DNA from: Clostridia bacterium
Lineage (GTDB): Bacteria; Bacillota_A; Clostridia; Christensenellales; Aristaeellaceae
Assembly (NCBI GenBank): GCA_017509065.1
Contig: JAFWQM010000081.1
Location: 1 to 21,960 of the forward strand
Length of the DNA: 21,960 bases
Direction: 5' to 3'
The position numbers and the translations under genes were made by a program. Below the pieces are notes generated by a model. It was not told where the DNA came from and ran no database searches. It worked only from the letters and a program-made list of their open reading frames with translations. Every line of letters begins with the position of its first letter. Positions within the stretch are counted from its first letter, which is position 1. Below, in pieces: positions 13,934 through 21,151 of this stretch.

Positions 13934-16003
13934 TCAGACCAGCGGCGCAAGCACAGCGGCGGACTTGCCCGCCATGCGGCACAGCAGCATACCGTCCTTC
14001 ACAAATCCCACGGCTTTGGGCACGGTGTCATAGCCGGTTTCCGTAGTGACGAACACCAGAAACACGCGCGTCCCGTCAGGCACGCCCACATCGCGCAGGG
14101 GAACGGAAATCACCTGGGCGTCGTCCAGGTTATTCACGGCGATGGCAAGGCAGCTGTCCTCGTCGAAACGGGCGTAGGAAATATATCCATAGCCGGAACA
14201 AAGCGGCTTGATACTGCCGTTTTTCAGCACAGGCCGGTTCCTGCGAAGTCGGGACAGGGATTTATGCAGTGCGATCAAGCCCTGATCCTCGTGTCCCCAG
14301 GGATAGGTGCGGCGGTTGTCGGGGTCTGTCCATCCGACCTGCCCCGCCTCGTCGCCGTAATAGATCGTCGGCGCGCCAGGCCACGTCATCTGGATCAGCA
14401 CGGCTTCGCGGAACACGCCTAAGTTCACGCCTTCCGACGCAGCGCCGCTGCCCGCGGACTGCAGTCTTCCCACCCGTCCGTTGGTGCGTGTGAGAAAGCG
14501 GCTGTGGTCGTGGTTGCTCAGTTCGTTCATGGCGCACATCAAGCTGGGCGTCGGCATATGGCTCATGTTTTCGCGCATGATGTCAAAGAACGCGCCGCCG
14601 TTCTGATACAGGTCGTCCCGCCTGGAATCGGAATGCTTTTCCATACCGGTGAGGAACCAGCCCACGGGCTCCATAAACGCGTCGTAGTTCATCACCGAGT
14701 CCCATTCATCGCCGCGCAGCCATTCGGCGGGATCGCCGTAATGCTCGGCAATAATGAGCACATTCGGATTCACAGACTTTACCCTCCTGCGGAACTCCTT
14801 CCAGAACAGGTGGTTGAATTCGCGGCTGTGTCCCAGGTCCGCGGCCACATCCAAACGCCAGCCGTCAATGGAATACGGCGGCTGCGCCCACTTCTCCGCG
14901 ATCCGGAAGATTTCTTCGCAAAGGTCATGGCTGCCTTCATAATTCAGCTTTGGCAGCGTTTCCACGCCCCACCAACTGTCGTAATCCTTGCGGTCTTTAA
15001 ACTGGAAATAATTGCGGTACGGGCTCTTTGGGTCGTCGTAGGCACCAGGCTGGTAACCGCCGGACTGCTCATAAATACCCTCCTTGTCCATCCATTTATG
15101 GAAAGAAGCACAGTGGTTGAACACGCCGTCCAGAATGATTTTCATTCCCCGGCGGTGCAGCTCGCGGCAGAAGCGGGCGAACCATGCGTCGCTTTCTTTC
15201 AGGTTCTTTTCGTCCGTAGTGCGGAGGATATACTGTTCGGCGTGAATGTTCCTATGCTCGTTTTTGTGCAGCGGACGATCCACATCGTTGGTAATAACGG
15301 TGAAATGCGGGTCTATGTGGTCGTAATCCTGGGTGTCATATTTGTGCGTGGAGGGCGAGACAAAAATGGGGTTAAAGAAAATCGCCTCCACGCCCAGCCC
15401 CTGCAGGTAGTCCAGCTTTTCCTGCACGCCTTCCAGATCGCCGCCGTAGAAAACGCGGTAATCGCCGATTTCGGGAAGCTGATGCCAGTTCTTCGCGTGG
15501 CGGATATAGTCGCCGGAATAAAAGTATTCCCGTTCGCATACGTCGTTGAACGAATTCCCGTTGCGGAATCGGTCGGTAAAAATCTGATACTGGATCGCGC
15601 CTTTTGACCACGCGGGCACGTGAAAGCCGGGAATCAAGCGGAAAGAGTGCGCCGGATCGGGGAAGGGAACGGAGTCGGTATAGTCCGCTCCGGTGCGACG
15701 ATAATGGATATATTTGCCTTTCCAGGCGATGAGGAAGGAGTAAAACACGGAAGAATCGTCCTTGCAGGTCAGGTCCGTTTCATACCAGTCAAAGTATGCG
15801 TCTGTTTTATATTTCCGCATCGGCTCCACCAGCGTGGGATAACCCGTCAACAGCGTGACCTGCGCGTTCACGTTCTTTAATATGCGCAGCCGGATGCGGA
15901 CCGTGTCGCCCGCCTCCGGCTCGGCAGGCGTGCGGAACAGTTCTGTTTCATCACTGAATAAAGAGGAAATAAGGGCTTCTTCCATGGGGGACAGTTGGCT
16001 CAT
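13934..16003 (-). CDS. GH13 alpha-amylase family enzyme (neopullulanase/cyclomaltodextrinase type)
   Basis: A 689-residue glycoside hydrolase, probably cytoplasmic since no signal peptide is present, acting on imported malto-oligosaccharides, cyclodextrins or pullulan fragments. An N-terminal beta-sandwich of CBM34 type covers about 1-130. The (beta/alpha)8 barrel begins at AIQYQIFTDRFRNG. The GH13 regions are IILDGVFNH (I), GWRLDVAAD with nucleophile D385 (II), IIAEHYG with acid/base E420 (III) and NELSNHDHSRF with D499 (IV), so it looks active. A C-terminal beta domain follows. GH13_20 fits best, but the exact specificity is not readable. The start at 16003 has AAGGAG 12 nt upstream; the longer frame to 16051 would begin at the predicted transcription start. 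The MBL gene follows. Confidence 0.92.
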   Translation of the reverse strand: MSQLSPMEEALISSLFSDETELFRTPAEPEAGDTVRIRLRILKNVNAQVTLLTGYPTLVEPMRKYKTDAYFDWYETDLTCKDDSSVFYSFLIAWKGKYIHYRRTGADYTDSVPFPDPAHSFRLIPGFHVPAWSKGAIQYQIFTDRFRNGNSFNDVCEREYFYSGDYIRHAKNWHQLPEIGDYRVFYGGDLEGVQEKLDYLQGLGVEAIFFNPIFVSPSTHKYDTQDYDHIDPHFTVITNDVDRPLHKNEHRNIHAEQYILRTTDEKNLKESDAWFARFCRELHRRGMKIILDGVFNHCASFHKWMDKEGIYEQSGGYQPGAYDDPKSPYRNYFQFKDRKDYDSWWGVETLPKLNYEGSHDLCEEIFRIAEKWAQPPYSIDGWRLDVAADLGHSREFNHLFWKEFRRRVKSVNPNVLIIAEHYGDPAEWLRGDEWDSVMNYDAFMEPVGWFLTGMEKHSDSRRDDLYQNGGAFFDIMRENMSHMPTPSLMCAMNELSNHDHSRFLTRTNGRVGRLQSAGSGAASEGVNLGVFREAVLIQMTWPGAPTIYYGDEAGQVGWTDPDNRRTYPWGHEDQGLIALHKSLSRLRRNRPVLKNGSIKPLCSGYGYISYARFDEDSCLAIAVNNLDDAQVISVPLRDVGVPDGTRVFLVFVTTETGYDTVPKAVGFVKDGMLLCRMAGKSAAVLAPLV

Positions 16004-16056
16004 AAAAACAGGCGGCTCCTTCCTGATCTGAAAGCAAAAGTAAAAAACCATTATGT

Positions 16057-16085
16057 ATCATACCACAAAATGTTTCAAATGACCA
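16057..16085 (-). promoter_or_regulatory. Promoter of the GH13 gene, extended -10
   Basis: On the minus strand TGGTCA (16085-16080) and TATGAT (16062-16057) are 17 bp apart, with TGG before the -10. Transcription would start near 16050, leaving about 47 nt of leader before the ATG at 16003. The 219-bp gap to the divergent wall-protein gene also contains a TTCAATTGAA palindrome at 16130-16139. Confidence 0.6.
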
Positions 16086-16196
16086 TCAATATTTTTCAAT
16101 TTGATAAAAAGAATTCCATTCATGTAAATTTCAATTGAATAAACGTCCATATTCCCATGCCAACGGTGCCAATTTGTAACACTTGCGTCGATTTCG

Positions 16197-16225
16197 TTTA
16201 CTTTTTCGGCAGGTTATGATATGAT
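16197..16225 (+). promoter_or_regulatory. Promoter of the wall-binding protein gene
   Basis: TTTACT (16197-16202) and TATGAT (16220-16225) are separated by 17 bp. An overlapping TATGAT at 16215-16220 is an alternative -10. AAGGAGG (16255-16261) lies downstream, 9 nt before the TTG start. Confidence 0.55.
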
Positions 16226-16270
16226 GAAAGCCGCAAGAAACGCAATCCGCACATAAGGAGGCGAGACGCC

Positions 16271-18619
16271 TTGAAACACTTTTTTCGCCGATGCATTGCT
16301 TTCCTGATGATCGCAGCGCTGCTGCTGCCGCTGTCCGGCCTTGCGGCTTACGCGAAGCTGGAGCGCGGCATGGAAAACGACCAAGTGCTGAATATGCAGT
16401 TGGCGCTTGCGTCGCTGGGTTTCAGCATCAAAACCGACGGCAAATACGGCTCGGGCACCGAAAGCGTTGTGAAGCAGTTCCAGCGCAAGTATGGGCTGAC
16501 CGTCGACGGTATCGCCGGAGACAAAACCCTGACGCTGCTATATTCTCTCGCGCCTCAGTACGCGCCGGGAAGCCTTGGTCAGGTCAGTATCCAGCCCACC
16601 GCCATCCCGCAGAACGCCGATTCTTCGTTTGTCACGATCACCGCCGCTGTGAACACCCCGAGCGGAAGCCTGAACCTGCGAAACGGGCCCTCATCGTCCG
16701 CGAAGGTGCTGTGCACTATCCCCTATGGTGGCACGATGATCGTGGTCGGACGAGGCAGCGAGTGGTGCTCTGTTATATACAACGAAACGGCTGGGTATGT
16801 GATGACGCGCTACCTCACCTTCGGAACAGCGCAGACGCTGCCCCTCGCCACCGCTACGCCGCAGCCTACGCAGCAGCCTACGCAGCAGCCTATGTATCCC
16901 TCCAACATCCAGGCAATGGTGACAACCACAGGAGGCAGCCTGAACCTGCGGGAAACTCCCGACAGCCAGGCCCGCGTGATCGCCGTCATTCCGTACGGCA
17001 CCTGGGTAACGGTCACTGCCCGCGGCAGCGCGTGGTGCCAGGTATACTGGAGCGGCGTCACCGGTTATCTGATGACCCAGTATCTTTCTTTCGGGGTCAG
17101 CCAGCCTACCGCCACGCCGTATTACTATCCCACAGCGGCGCCTACCGCTGTCCCTGTGAGCACCTATATTCCTCCTTCCACCAGCGCGGGCACAGCCTGG
17201 GTTTCCACCGGCAGCGGCAGCCTGAACCTGCGGGAGACTCCCGACAGCCGGGCCCGTGTGATCGCCACTATTCCCAACGGAGCGCGGGTCACCGTCCTGT
17301 CCAGGGGCGTGACGTGGTGCACGGTCATCTACAACGGAATGCAGGGCTTTGTGATGACCTCCTTCCTGCGCTTTTCGGAAACCGTCTCCCCCACGTCCAT
17401 CCCCACGTATACGCCGGCCCCCACTCGTTTTGCCGAAGTGACCCAGGCGCTGATCACCACCTCGGGCGGCACGCTCAACATGCGGGAGCAGCCTTCCTCT
17501 TCCGCCCGCGTGATCCTGCTGATTCCCAATGCTTCCTCCGTCACGGTCTATAACCGCGGCAGCGAATGGAGCGAGATCGAGTATCAGGGCATCCGTGGCT
17601 ATGTGATGACCAGATACCTCACCTTCCTTGGCGTTTCCATCGGGGATAACGAAGCGGAGGACGAAGACCCCTCCGCCTTTACGCGCATCCTGAAAAAAGG
17701 GATGACCGGCGCGGACGTGTCCTGGGTGCAGAGCAGGCTGATGGAGCTTGGGTATCTTACGTATGTTTCCAATATTTACGACGACGCTACGTTCGCCGCC
17801 GTGAAATCCTTTCAGCAGCAGAACGGCCTGGAAACCGACGGCAACGCCGGGAGCCAGACCTTCGCGATGCTGAAAAGCGGCAACGCGCGCCGCGCCGACG
17901 CCTCGCCGCTCAAGTACAGCACCGTGCGCATCGACCAGACCGGCAGCGACGTTCGTCAGATACAGACTGACCTAAAAACCCTGGGCTATCCCGTCACCGT
18001 GAATGGCGAATACGACGAAGCCACCCACAACGCCGTCGTCGCTTTTCAGCAGCGCAACAGCCTGGTAATCAGCGGCATTGCCGACGCGCTCACCCGTCAG
18101 GTGCTTCACGGCGGCGGCGGAAAGCCTTATTCCACGCCCGTGACCGCGCTTCCTCAAAACGAAGGGCGTATGACTGCTCCTCTCAGGAACCAAATGAAGC
18201 TGCTGCGCTGGAATGAGGAAATCAAGCCCTATGTGCGCGCGGGCCAGACCTTTACGGTGTATGACCCGAATACCGGGCTTGGCTGGAAACTGGTATTTTA
18301 TTCTCTCGGCCGCCACGCCGACTGTCAGCCCGCCACCTGGCGCGATACGCAGATCATGAACCGTTCCTTCGGCGATACCTCCTGGACGATCCATCCCGTT
18401 TATGTGCAGCTGCCGAGCGGGCAGTGGACAATGGCCACCATGCACAATCGGCCGCACCTGTACGGCTCCATTACCGACAACGGCTTCGGCGGCCACTTGT
18501 GCGTCCATTTCCTGCGCGACATGGCGGAAGCACAGAAGAACGATCCCAACTACGGCGTGAATAATCAGGTGATGCTGCGCAACGCATGGAAAGCCCTGAC
18601 GGGTGAAACTGTCAATTGA
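16271..18619 (+). CDS. Secreted multidomain cell-wall protein: peptidoglycan-binding and SH3 domains with a C-terminal L,D-transpeptidase-like domain
   Basis: A 782-residue exported protein. Residues 1-28 are a signal peptide ending AYA. Peptidoglycan-binding domain 1 covers about 29-92. Four bacterial SH3 domains (about 120-184, 213-275, 309-370, 391-454) are joined by Pro/Thr-rich linkers and each contains an SLNLR- or TLNMR-like strand. Two more peptidoglycan-binding domains lie at about 469-536 and 549-614. The final ~150 residues (about 630-782) match no domain I can name with certainty. They contain GRHADC, H725 in TMHNRPH, and GHLCVHF with H742, C744 and H746, which resembles the His-x-Cys active site of YkuD L,D-transpeptidases. 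The likely role is wall binding and possibly cross-linking. The start is TTG with AAGGAGG 9 nt upstream. SH3 domains 2 and 3 are nearly identical in DNA. Confidence 0.9.
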   Translation: MKHFFRRCIAFLMIAALLLPLSGLAAYAKLERGMENDQVLNMQLALASLGFSIKTDGKYGSGTESVVKQFQRKYGLTVDGIAGDKTLTLLYSLAPQYAPGSLGQVSIQPTAIPQNADSSFVTITAAVNTPSGSLNLRNGPSSSAKVLCTIPYGGTMIVVGRGSEWCSVIYNETAGYVMTRYLTFGTAQTLPLATATPQPTQQPTQQPMYPSNIQAMVTTTGGSLNLRETPDSQARVIAVIPYGTWVTVTARGSAWCQVYWSGVTGYLMTQYLSFGVSQPTATPYYYPTAAPTAVPVSTYIPPSTSAGTAWVSTGSGSLNLRETPDSRARVIATIPNGARVTVLSRGVTWCTVIYNGMQGFVMTSFLRFSETVSPTSIPTYTPAPTRFAEVTQALITTSGGTLNMREQPSSSARVILLIPNASSVTVYNRGSEWSEIEYQGIRGYVMTRYLTFLGVSIGDNEAEDEDPSAFTRILKKGMTGADVSWVQSRLMELGYLTYVSNIYDDATFAAVKSFQQQNGLETDGNAGSQTFAMLKSGNARRADASPLKYSTVRIDQTGSDVRQIQTDLKTLGYPVTVNGEYDEATHNAVVAFQQRNSLVISGIADALTRQVLHGGGGKPYSTPVTALPQNEGRMTAPLRNQMKLLRWNEEIKPYVRAGQTFTVYDPNTGLGWKLVFYSLGRHADCQPATWRDTQIMNRSFGDTSWTIHPVYVQLPSGQWTMATMHNRPHLYGSITDNGFGGHLCVHFLRDMAEAQKNDPNYGVNNQVMLRNAWKALTGETVN
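16862..16892 (+). repeat. 12-bp tandem repeat coding for a PTQQ linker
   Basis: CAGCCTACGCAG is repeated at 16862-16873 and 16874-16885 and begins a third time at 16886. It encodes the PQPTQQPTQQP linker between SH3 domains 1 and 2 of the wall protein. Such repeats lengthen or shorten by slippage in frame. Confidence 0.85.
16934..16984 (+). repeat. 51-bp direct repeat, copy 1 (SH3 domain 2)
   Basis: This segment of SH3 domain 2 recurs at 17216-17266 in SH3 domain 3 with three mismatches over 51 bp, all at synonymous or single-residue changes. The shared coding stretch reads GSLNLRETPDS followed by Q or R, then ARVIA. The identity points to recent duplication or gene conversion within the gene. 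Confidence 0.85.
17216..17266 (+). repeat. 51-bp direct repeat, copy 2 (SH3 domain 3)
   Basis: This is the second copy of the segment at 16934-16984. SH3 domains 1 and 4 of the same protein have the same residues at structural positions but clearly different DNA, so only domains 2 and 3 are recently related. Confidence 0.85.
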
Positions 18620-18631
18620 GTTTTTGTCAGT

Positions 18632-18664
18632 GCAGCGCTCTCCCGGAAGATGGGAGAGCGCTGC
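18632..18664. terminator. Strong hairpin after the wall-protein gene, terminator without clear T tract
   Basis: GCAGCGCTCTCCC (18632-18644) pairs perfectly with GGGAGAGCGCTGC (18652-18664) over a 7-nt loop, 13 nt after the stop codon. The following sequence, GCTGTATTTATC, is only weakly T-rich. It may terminate or protect the transcript's 3' end. The promoter of the PrsW gene starts 27 nt further on. Confidence 0.55.
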
Positions 18665-18690
18665 GCTGTATTTATCGCGTTACAGCATGG

Positions 18691-18720
18691 TTGACTAAGC
18701 GGCAGAAAAAAGCGTATAAT
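18691..18720 (+). promoter_or_regulatory. Near-consensus promoter of the PrsW-like gene
   Basis: TTGACT (18691-18696) and TATAAT (18715-18720) are separated by 18 bp. Transcription would begin near 18727, just ahead of the GGAGAAGGG ribosome binding site at 18738-18746. It also rules out the longer reading frame that opens at 18616. Confidence 0.85.
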
Positions 18721-18753
18721 AATTCTATCAAGCAATCGGAGAAGGGACGCGCG

Positions 18754-19464
18754 ATGATCATTTATTCCTCTGTCCAGTTGATTCTGGTGGCCGCCGCAGT
18801 GATTCCGGCAGTGGCGCTGATGATTTACGTTTACAAGGCGGACAAGCTGGAAAAAGAACCGACGACTCTCCTGTGGCGGCTGATTCTGCAGGGCATCATC
18901 TCCACCGCGCTCGCCGTGTTCACGGAACGTTTGGGCGCGCAGGCGCTGGGCAGTTTCATCCGGCCCAATACGCTTTTGTATCAGATCGTTTTCTATTTTC
19001 TGGTGGTCGGCCTGTCGGAGGAAGGGTTCAAGTACCTGCTGCTCAAGCGCCGCACCTGGGATTCGCCGTATTTCAACTGCCGCTTCGACGGCGTGGTGTA
19101 CGCGGTGTTCGTATCGATGGGCTTCGCGCTGTGGGAAAACATCGACTACGTGGTCATGTACGGCCTGGAAACTGCCTTCATCCGCGCGCTGACCGCCGTG
19201 CCCGGCCACGCCTGCTTCGGCGTGTTCATGGGCGCGTGGTACGGCACAGCGAAATCCCATGAACGGCACGGGCACGCGAATTATTGCAAGGTCAGTCAGT
19301 ATTTGGCAGTGATCTGCCCGGTGCTGCTGCATGGGCTGTACGATCTCATCGCCACGCTGGACAGGGGCGAGCTGTCGCTGGTGTTTGTGGGCTTCATCTC
19401 CATCATGTTCCTTGCCGCTTACCGAACGGTAAAAAAGCTGTCGATACAGGACAGATATCTCTGA
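18754..19464 (+). CDS. PrsW-family intramembrane metalloprotease
   Basis: A 236-residue polytopic membrane protein of the PrsW/CPBP-related protease group. Hydrophobic segments lie at about 7-27, 42-62, 75-97, 113-135, 150-165, 183-200 and 208-224. The active-site motifs are complete: EEGFKY (E89, E90, K93), FALWEN (E128, N129), PGHACFG (H152) and LLHGLYD (H193, D197). In Bacillus, PrsW cuts the anti-sigma factor RsiW to release SigW in response to envelope stress. No anti-sigma gene is seen here, so the substrate is unknown. Its position after a wall-binding protein fits an envelope role. The ATG at 18754 has GGAGAAGGG 7 nt upstream. Confidence 0.9.
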   Translation: MIIYSSVQLILVAAAVIPAVALMIYVYKADKLEKEPTTLLWRLILQGIISTALAVFTERLGAQALGSFIRPNTLLYQIVFYFLVVGLSEEGFKYLLLKRRTWDSPYFNCRFDGVVYAVFVSMGFALWENIDYVVMYGLETAFIRALTAVPGHACFGVFMGAWYGTAKSHERHGHANYCKVSQYLAVICPVLLHGLYDLIATLDRGELSLVFVGFISIMFLAAYRTVKKLSIQDRYL

Positions 19465-19689
19465 TACTATTTTCAAACCAAATATGCAACAAAACCACCA
19501 ACGAATATGGAATGTCATCCTGAACGGATCGAAGCAGTTGTCATCCCGAGTGCAGACGATGGATCTTAAAGCAGCTTTATCTCGTTGCTTTTAGGTCTGT
19601 CCACCCCGCTTCGCCCTGGTTGAAATAGCATTTCCTCTCCGCTTCGCATATTTCGAAAACATTACCTGATTATATCAACGGGCCGGGCC
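19465..19689. other. Intergenic region with repeat remnants and no gene
   Basis: The 318-bp gap after the PrsW-like gene has no supported coding frame. It contains a degenerate dispersed repeat (19513-19568, listed separately) and a weak hairpin AAAGCA/TGCTTT (19568-19573 with 19586-19591) followed by T residues, a possible terminator for the PrsW-like transcript. The part at 19590-19680 is unassigned. The isomerase promoter begins at 19690. Confidence 0.4.
19513..19568 (+). repeat. Degenerate copies of the GTCATCCTGAGCG-type dispersed repeat
   Basis: TGTCATCCTGAACG at 19513-19526, GTCATCCCGAGTGCAGACGA at 19540-19559 and GGATCTTA at 19561-19568 resemble the widespread bacterial intergenic sequence GTCATCCTGAGCG...GAAGGATCT. 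Two partial heads and one tail are present with several mismatches, suggesting a decayed tandem or nested insertion. Confidence 0.55.
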
Positions 19690-19718
19690 TTGTCCAGTCC
19701 GCATTTTTCCGATATAAT
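19690..19718 (+). promoter_or_regulatory. Promoter of the isomerase-like gene
   Basis: TTGTCC (19690-19695) and a perfect TATAAT (19713-19718) lie 17 bp apart. The start point is near 19725, leaving a leader of about 58 nt with an AGGAGG (19741-19746) and a 12-codon frame before the main ATG at 19783. Confidence 0.75.
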
Positions 19719-19747
19719 AAACGTAAACACCCAAATCACCAGGAGGA

Positions 19748-19786
19748 ATGCTGAAGAAGCGAACGAAAGGAAATGAACCGCTATGA
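19748..19786 (+). CDS. Possible 12-residue leader peptide overlapping the isomerase start
   Basis: ATG 19748-19750 opens a frame of 12 codons (MLKKRTKGNEPL) ending at TGA 19784-19786, so its stop overlaps the isomerase start as ATGA. AGGAGG stands only 1 nt before this ATG, which is too close for efficient initiation. The gene's own site (AAAGGA, 19766-19771) is 11 nt from its ATG. It may be a coupling leader or an accident. Confidence 0.25.
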   Translation: MLKKRTKGNEPL

Positions 19787-20976
19787 TCGATTTTTATCAA
19801 ATACGCAGCCCATTGTCGCAGGTTACTGAACAACGCATGCAGCAGTATATTGGAGCGCTTGGCGACGTCCTGGACGAAGAACTACGCCATGTGGATCTTG
19901 CTCAATACCTACAGGATGATTTTGCTCTGCTGTATGTGGCGTCAGGCGGGAGTGAGGGATATTTTCTGGAGATTTACGATCACCTCAAAGCGCGGTACTG
20001 CTACATCCTCACCAGCGGGGAATCCAATTCTCTTGCCGCTTCCATGGAGATACTGAGCTATTTGCGCAAGCATGGCGGCAGTGGAGAAATACTGCATGGA
20101 GATATTGAACAGGTAGGACGGCAAATTTGCATCCTTCGGAATGCGCACCGGGCATTGTACGCACTTCGCGGAAAAAGGCTGGGCTGCATCGGCAAACCAT
20201 CCGATTGGCTAATCGCCAGCGAGTATGCACCAGACACGGTGATGGAGCAGTTAGGGATAGGCTTCGTATCTATTCCCATGGAAGAATTGCTGGAGGAAAT
20301 CGCCCATAACCGCTACGAAGATAATCCCTACACCACACTTTTCAAACAACAGGCATTTGATCAAAACGAGCTTGAAAAAGCTCTGAACGTTTACGGAGCG
20401 TTCCAGCGGATTGTGGACAGATACAACCTCTGTGGTGTATCCGTTCGCTGCTTTGACTTGCTGGATACAGTGCATACCACGGGCTGCCTGGGTCTGTCAA
20501 TTTTAAATAATCTCGGGGTTTATGGCGGTTGCGAAGGCGATATGCCCACGCTGCTTTCTATGGCGATCCTGGGCAGCATAACGGGTGAATCCTTGTTTAT
20601 GTGCAACCCCAGCAAGTTTGATACAAAAGCAGGGTGCGCCACGTTCGCTCATTGTACGGTTCCGACCACGATGCTGGAAAGCTTCTGTCTGAACACGCAT
20701 TTTGAATCAGGAATCGGAGTCGCAGTCCAAGGCTCATTTGAAGAAGGAGACTGCACGCTGTTCAAATGTGCGGGCGACTTATCCCGATATTATGTGAAGG
20801 AAGGAACGATTCTGGAAGCCCCCTTCAGCAATATGCTATGCCGGACGCAGATCAGGGTTGGGTTGGACGATTTTTCCTATTTCCTGACGGATCCGATCAA
20901 TAACCACCATGTCATTTGCCGTGGAAAGCACGCGGCAGAGGTAGAAGCGTTTTTCAGGTTACTCAGCAACAGATAA
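19783..20976 (+). CDS. L-fucose/L-arabinose isomerase-like protein
   Basis: A 397-residue cytoplasmic protein whose C-terminal two-thirds fit the FucI/AraA isomerase superfamily: CEGDMPTLLSMAILGSITGESLF (metal ligand E251 in CEGD), FAHCTVP (H290), GDLSRYYVKEG and the end segment NHHVICRGKHAAEVEAFF with a candidate ligand His at 375/376. These enzymes interconvert aldoses and ketoses with Mn2+. At 591 residues, FucI is much longer, and AraA is about 500, so this is a compact relative of unknown substrate. The position of the second ligand Asp of FucI reads N275, so the site differs from the classical one. The N-terminal part (1-160) has a Rossmann-like pattern. No sugar transporter or kinase is next to it. 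Confidence 0.75.
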   Translation: MIDFYQIRSPLSQVTEQRMQQYIGALGDVLDEELRHVDLAQYLQDDFALLYVASGGSEGYFLEIYDHLKARYCYILTSGESNSLAASMEILSYLRKHGGSGEILHGDIEQVGRQICILRNAHRALYALRGKRLGCIGKPSDWLIASEYAPDTVMEQLGIGFVSIPMEELLEEIAHNRYEDNPYTTLFKQQAFDQNELEKALNVYGAFQRIVDRYNLCGVSVRCFDLLDTVHTTGCLGLSILNNLGVYGGCEGDMPTLLSMAILGSITGESLFMCNPSKFDTKAGCATFAHCTVPTTMLESFCLNTHFESGIGVAVQGSFEEGDCTLFKCAGDLSRYYVKEGTILEAPFSNMLCRTQIRVGLDDFSYFLTDPINNHHVICRGKHAAEVEAFFRLLSNR

Positions 20977-20991
20977 AGGAAATATTGAGAA

Positions 20992-21114
20992 ATGTATATC
21001 ATAGATGACGGTATCAAACTGAACGCGAAGCTGGGCATGAGATCGCCAAGGACCATGATCTGTCATTGGGACAACGGGAGCTTCGGCTGTGGAGGAGGAT
21101 CGGTCCCCGTTTGA
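20992..21114 (+). pseudogene. Probable N-terminal fragment of an alpha/beta-hydrolase (Est1E/feruloyl-esterase-like)
   Basis: A 40-codon frame starts 15 nt after the isomerase stop. Its first residues, MYIIDDGIKLNAKLGM, closely match the N-terminus of Est1E-type feruloyl esterases of rumen Clostridia (MYI..DGIKLNA.LDMP). The remaining residues (RSPRTMICHWDNGS...) do not match, and the HG, GHSQGG and catalytic Asp/His of the fold are missing. The gene appears to have been cut off after about 16 codons by deletion or replacement. AAAGGA lies 11 nt upstream, so the fragment might still be translated. Confidence 0.45.
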
Positions 21115-21135
21115 CACACACAGGAACAGCCGAAG
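21081..21135. promoter_or_regulatory. 10-bp inverted repeat just before the leucine-rich-repeat gene
   Basis: CTTCGGCTGT (21081-21090) and ACAGCCGAAG (21126-21135) are perfect complements separated by 35 nt. The right arm ends next to the ribosome binding site AAGGAG (21137-21142). A hairpin here could influence initiation at 21152. No promoter of good quality was found between the isomerase and this gene, so they may share a transcript. Confidence 0.35.
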
Positions 21136-21151
21136 GAAGGAGAACACGAAC

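Noticed and set aside
13137..14033. 298-codon plus-strand frame opposite the MBL hydrolase
   Set aside because: No motifs; the minus-strand protein has the complete HxHxDH metal site.
14504..15607. 367-codon plus-strand frame opposite the GH13 gene
   Set aside because: The minus strand holds all four GH13 catalytic regions; this frame has no family features or ribosome binding site.
16052..16270. TTCAATTGAA palindrome (16130-16139) as a shared operator of the GH13 and wall-protein genes
   Set aside because: A single short AT-rich palindrome is too weak as evidence and does not match a catabolite-responsive element or another operator I know.
18616..18753. N-terminal extension of the PrsW-like protein
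   Set aside because: It would start before the predicted promoter (18691-18720) and through the hairpin at 18632-18664; the ATG at 18754 has a good ribosome binding site and a membrane segment right at the start.
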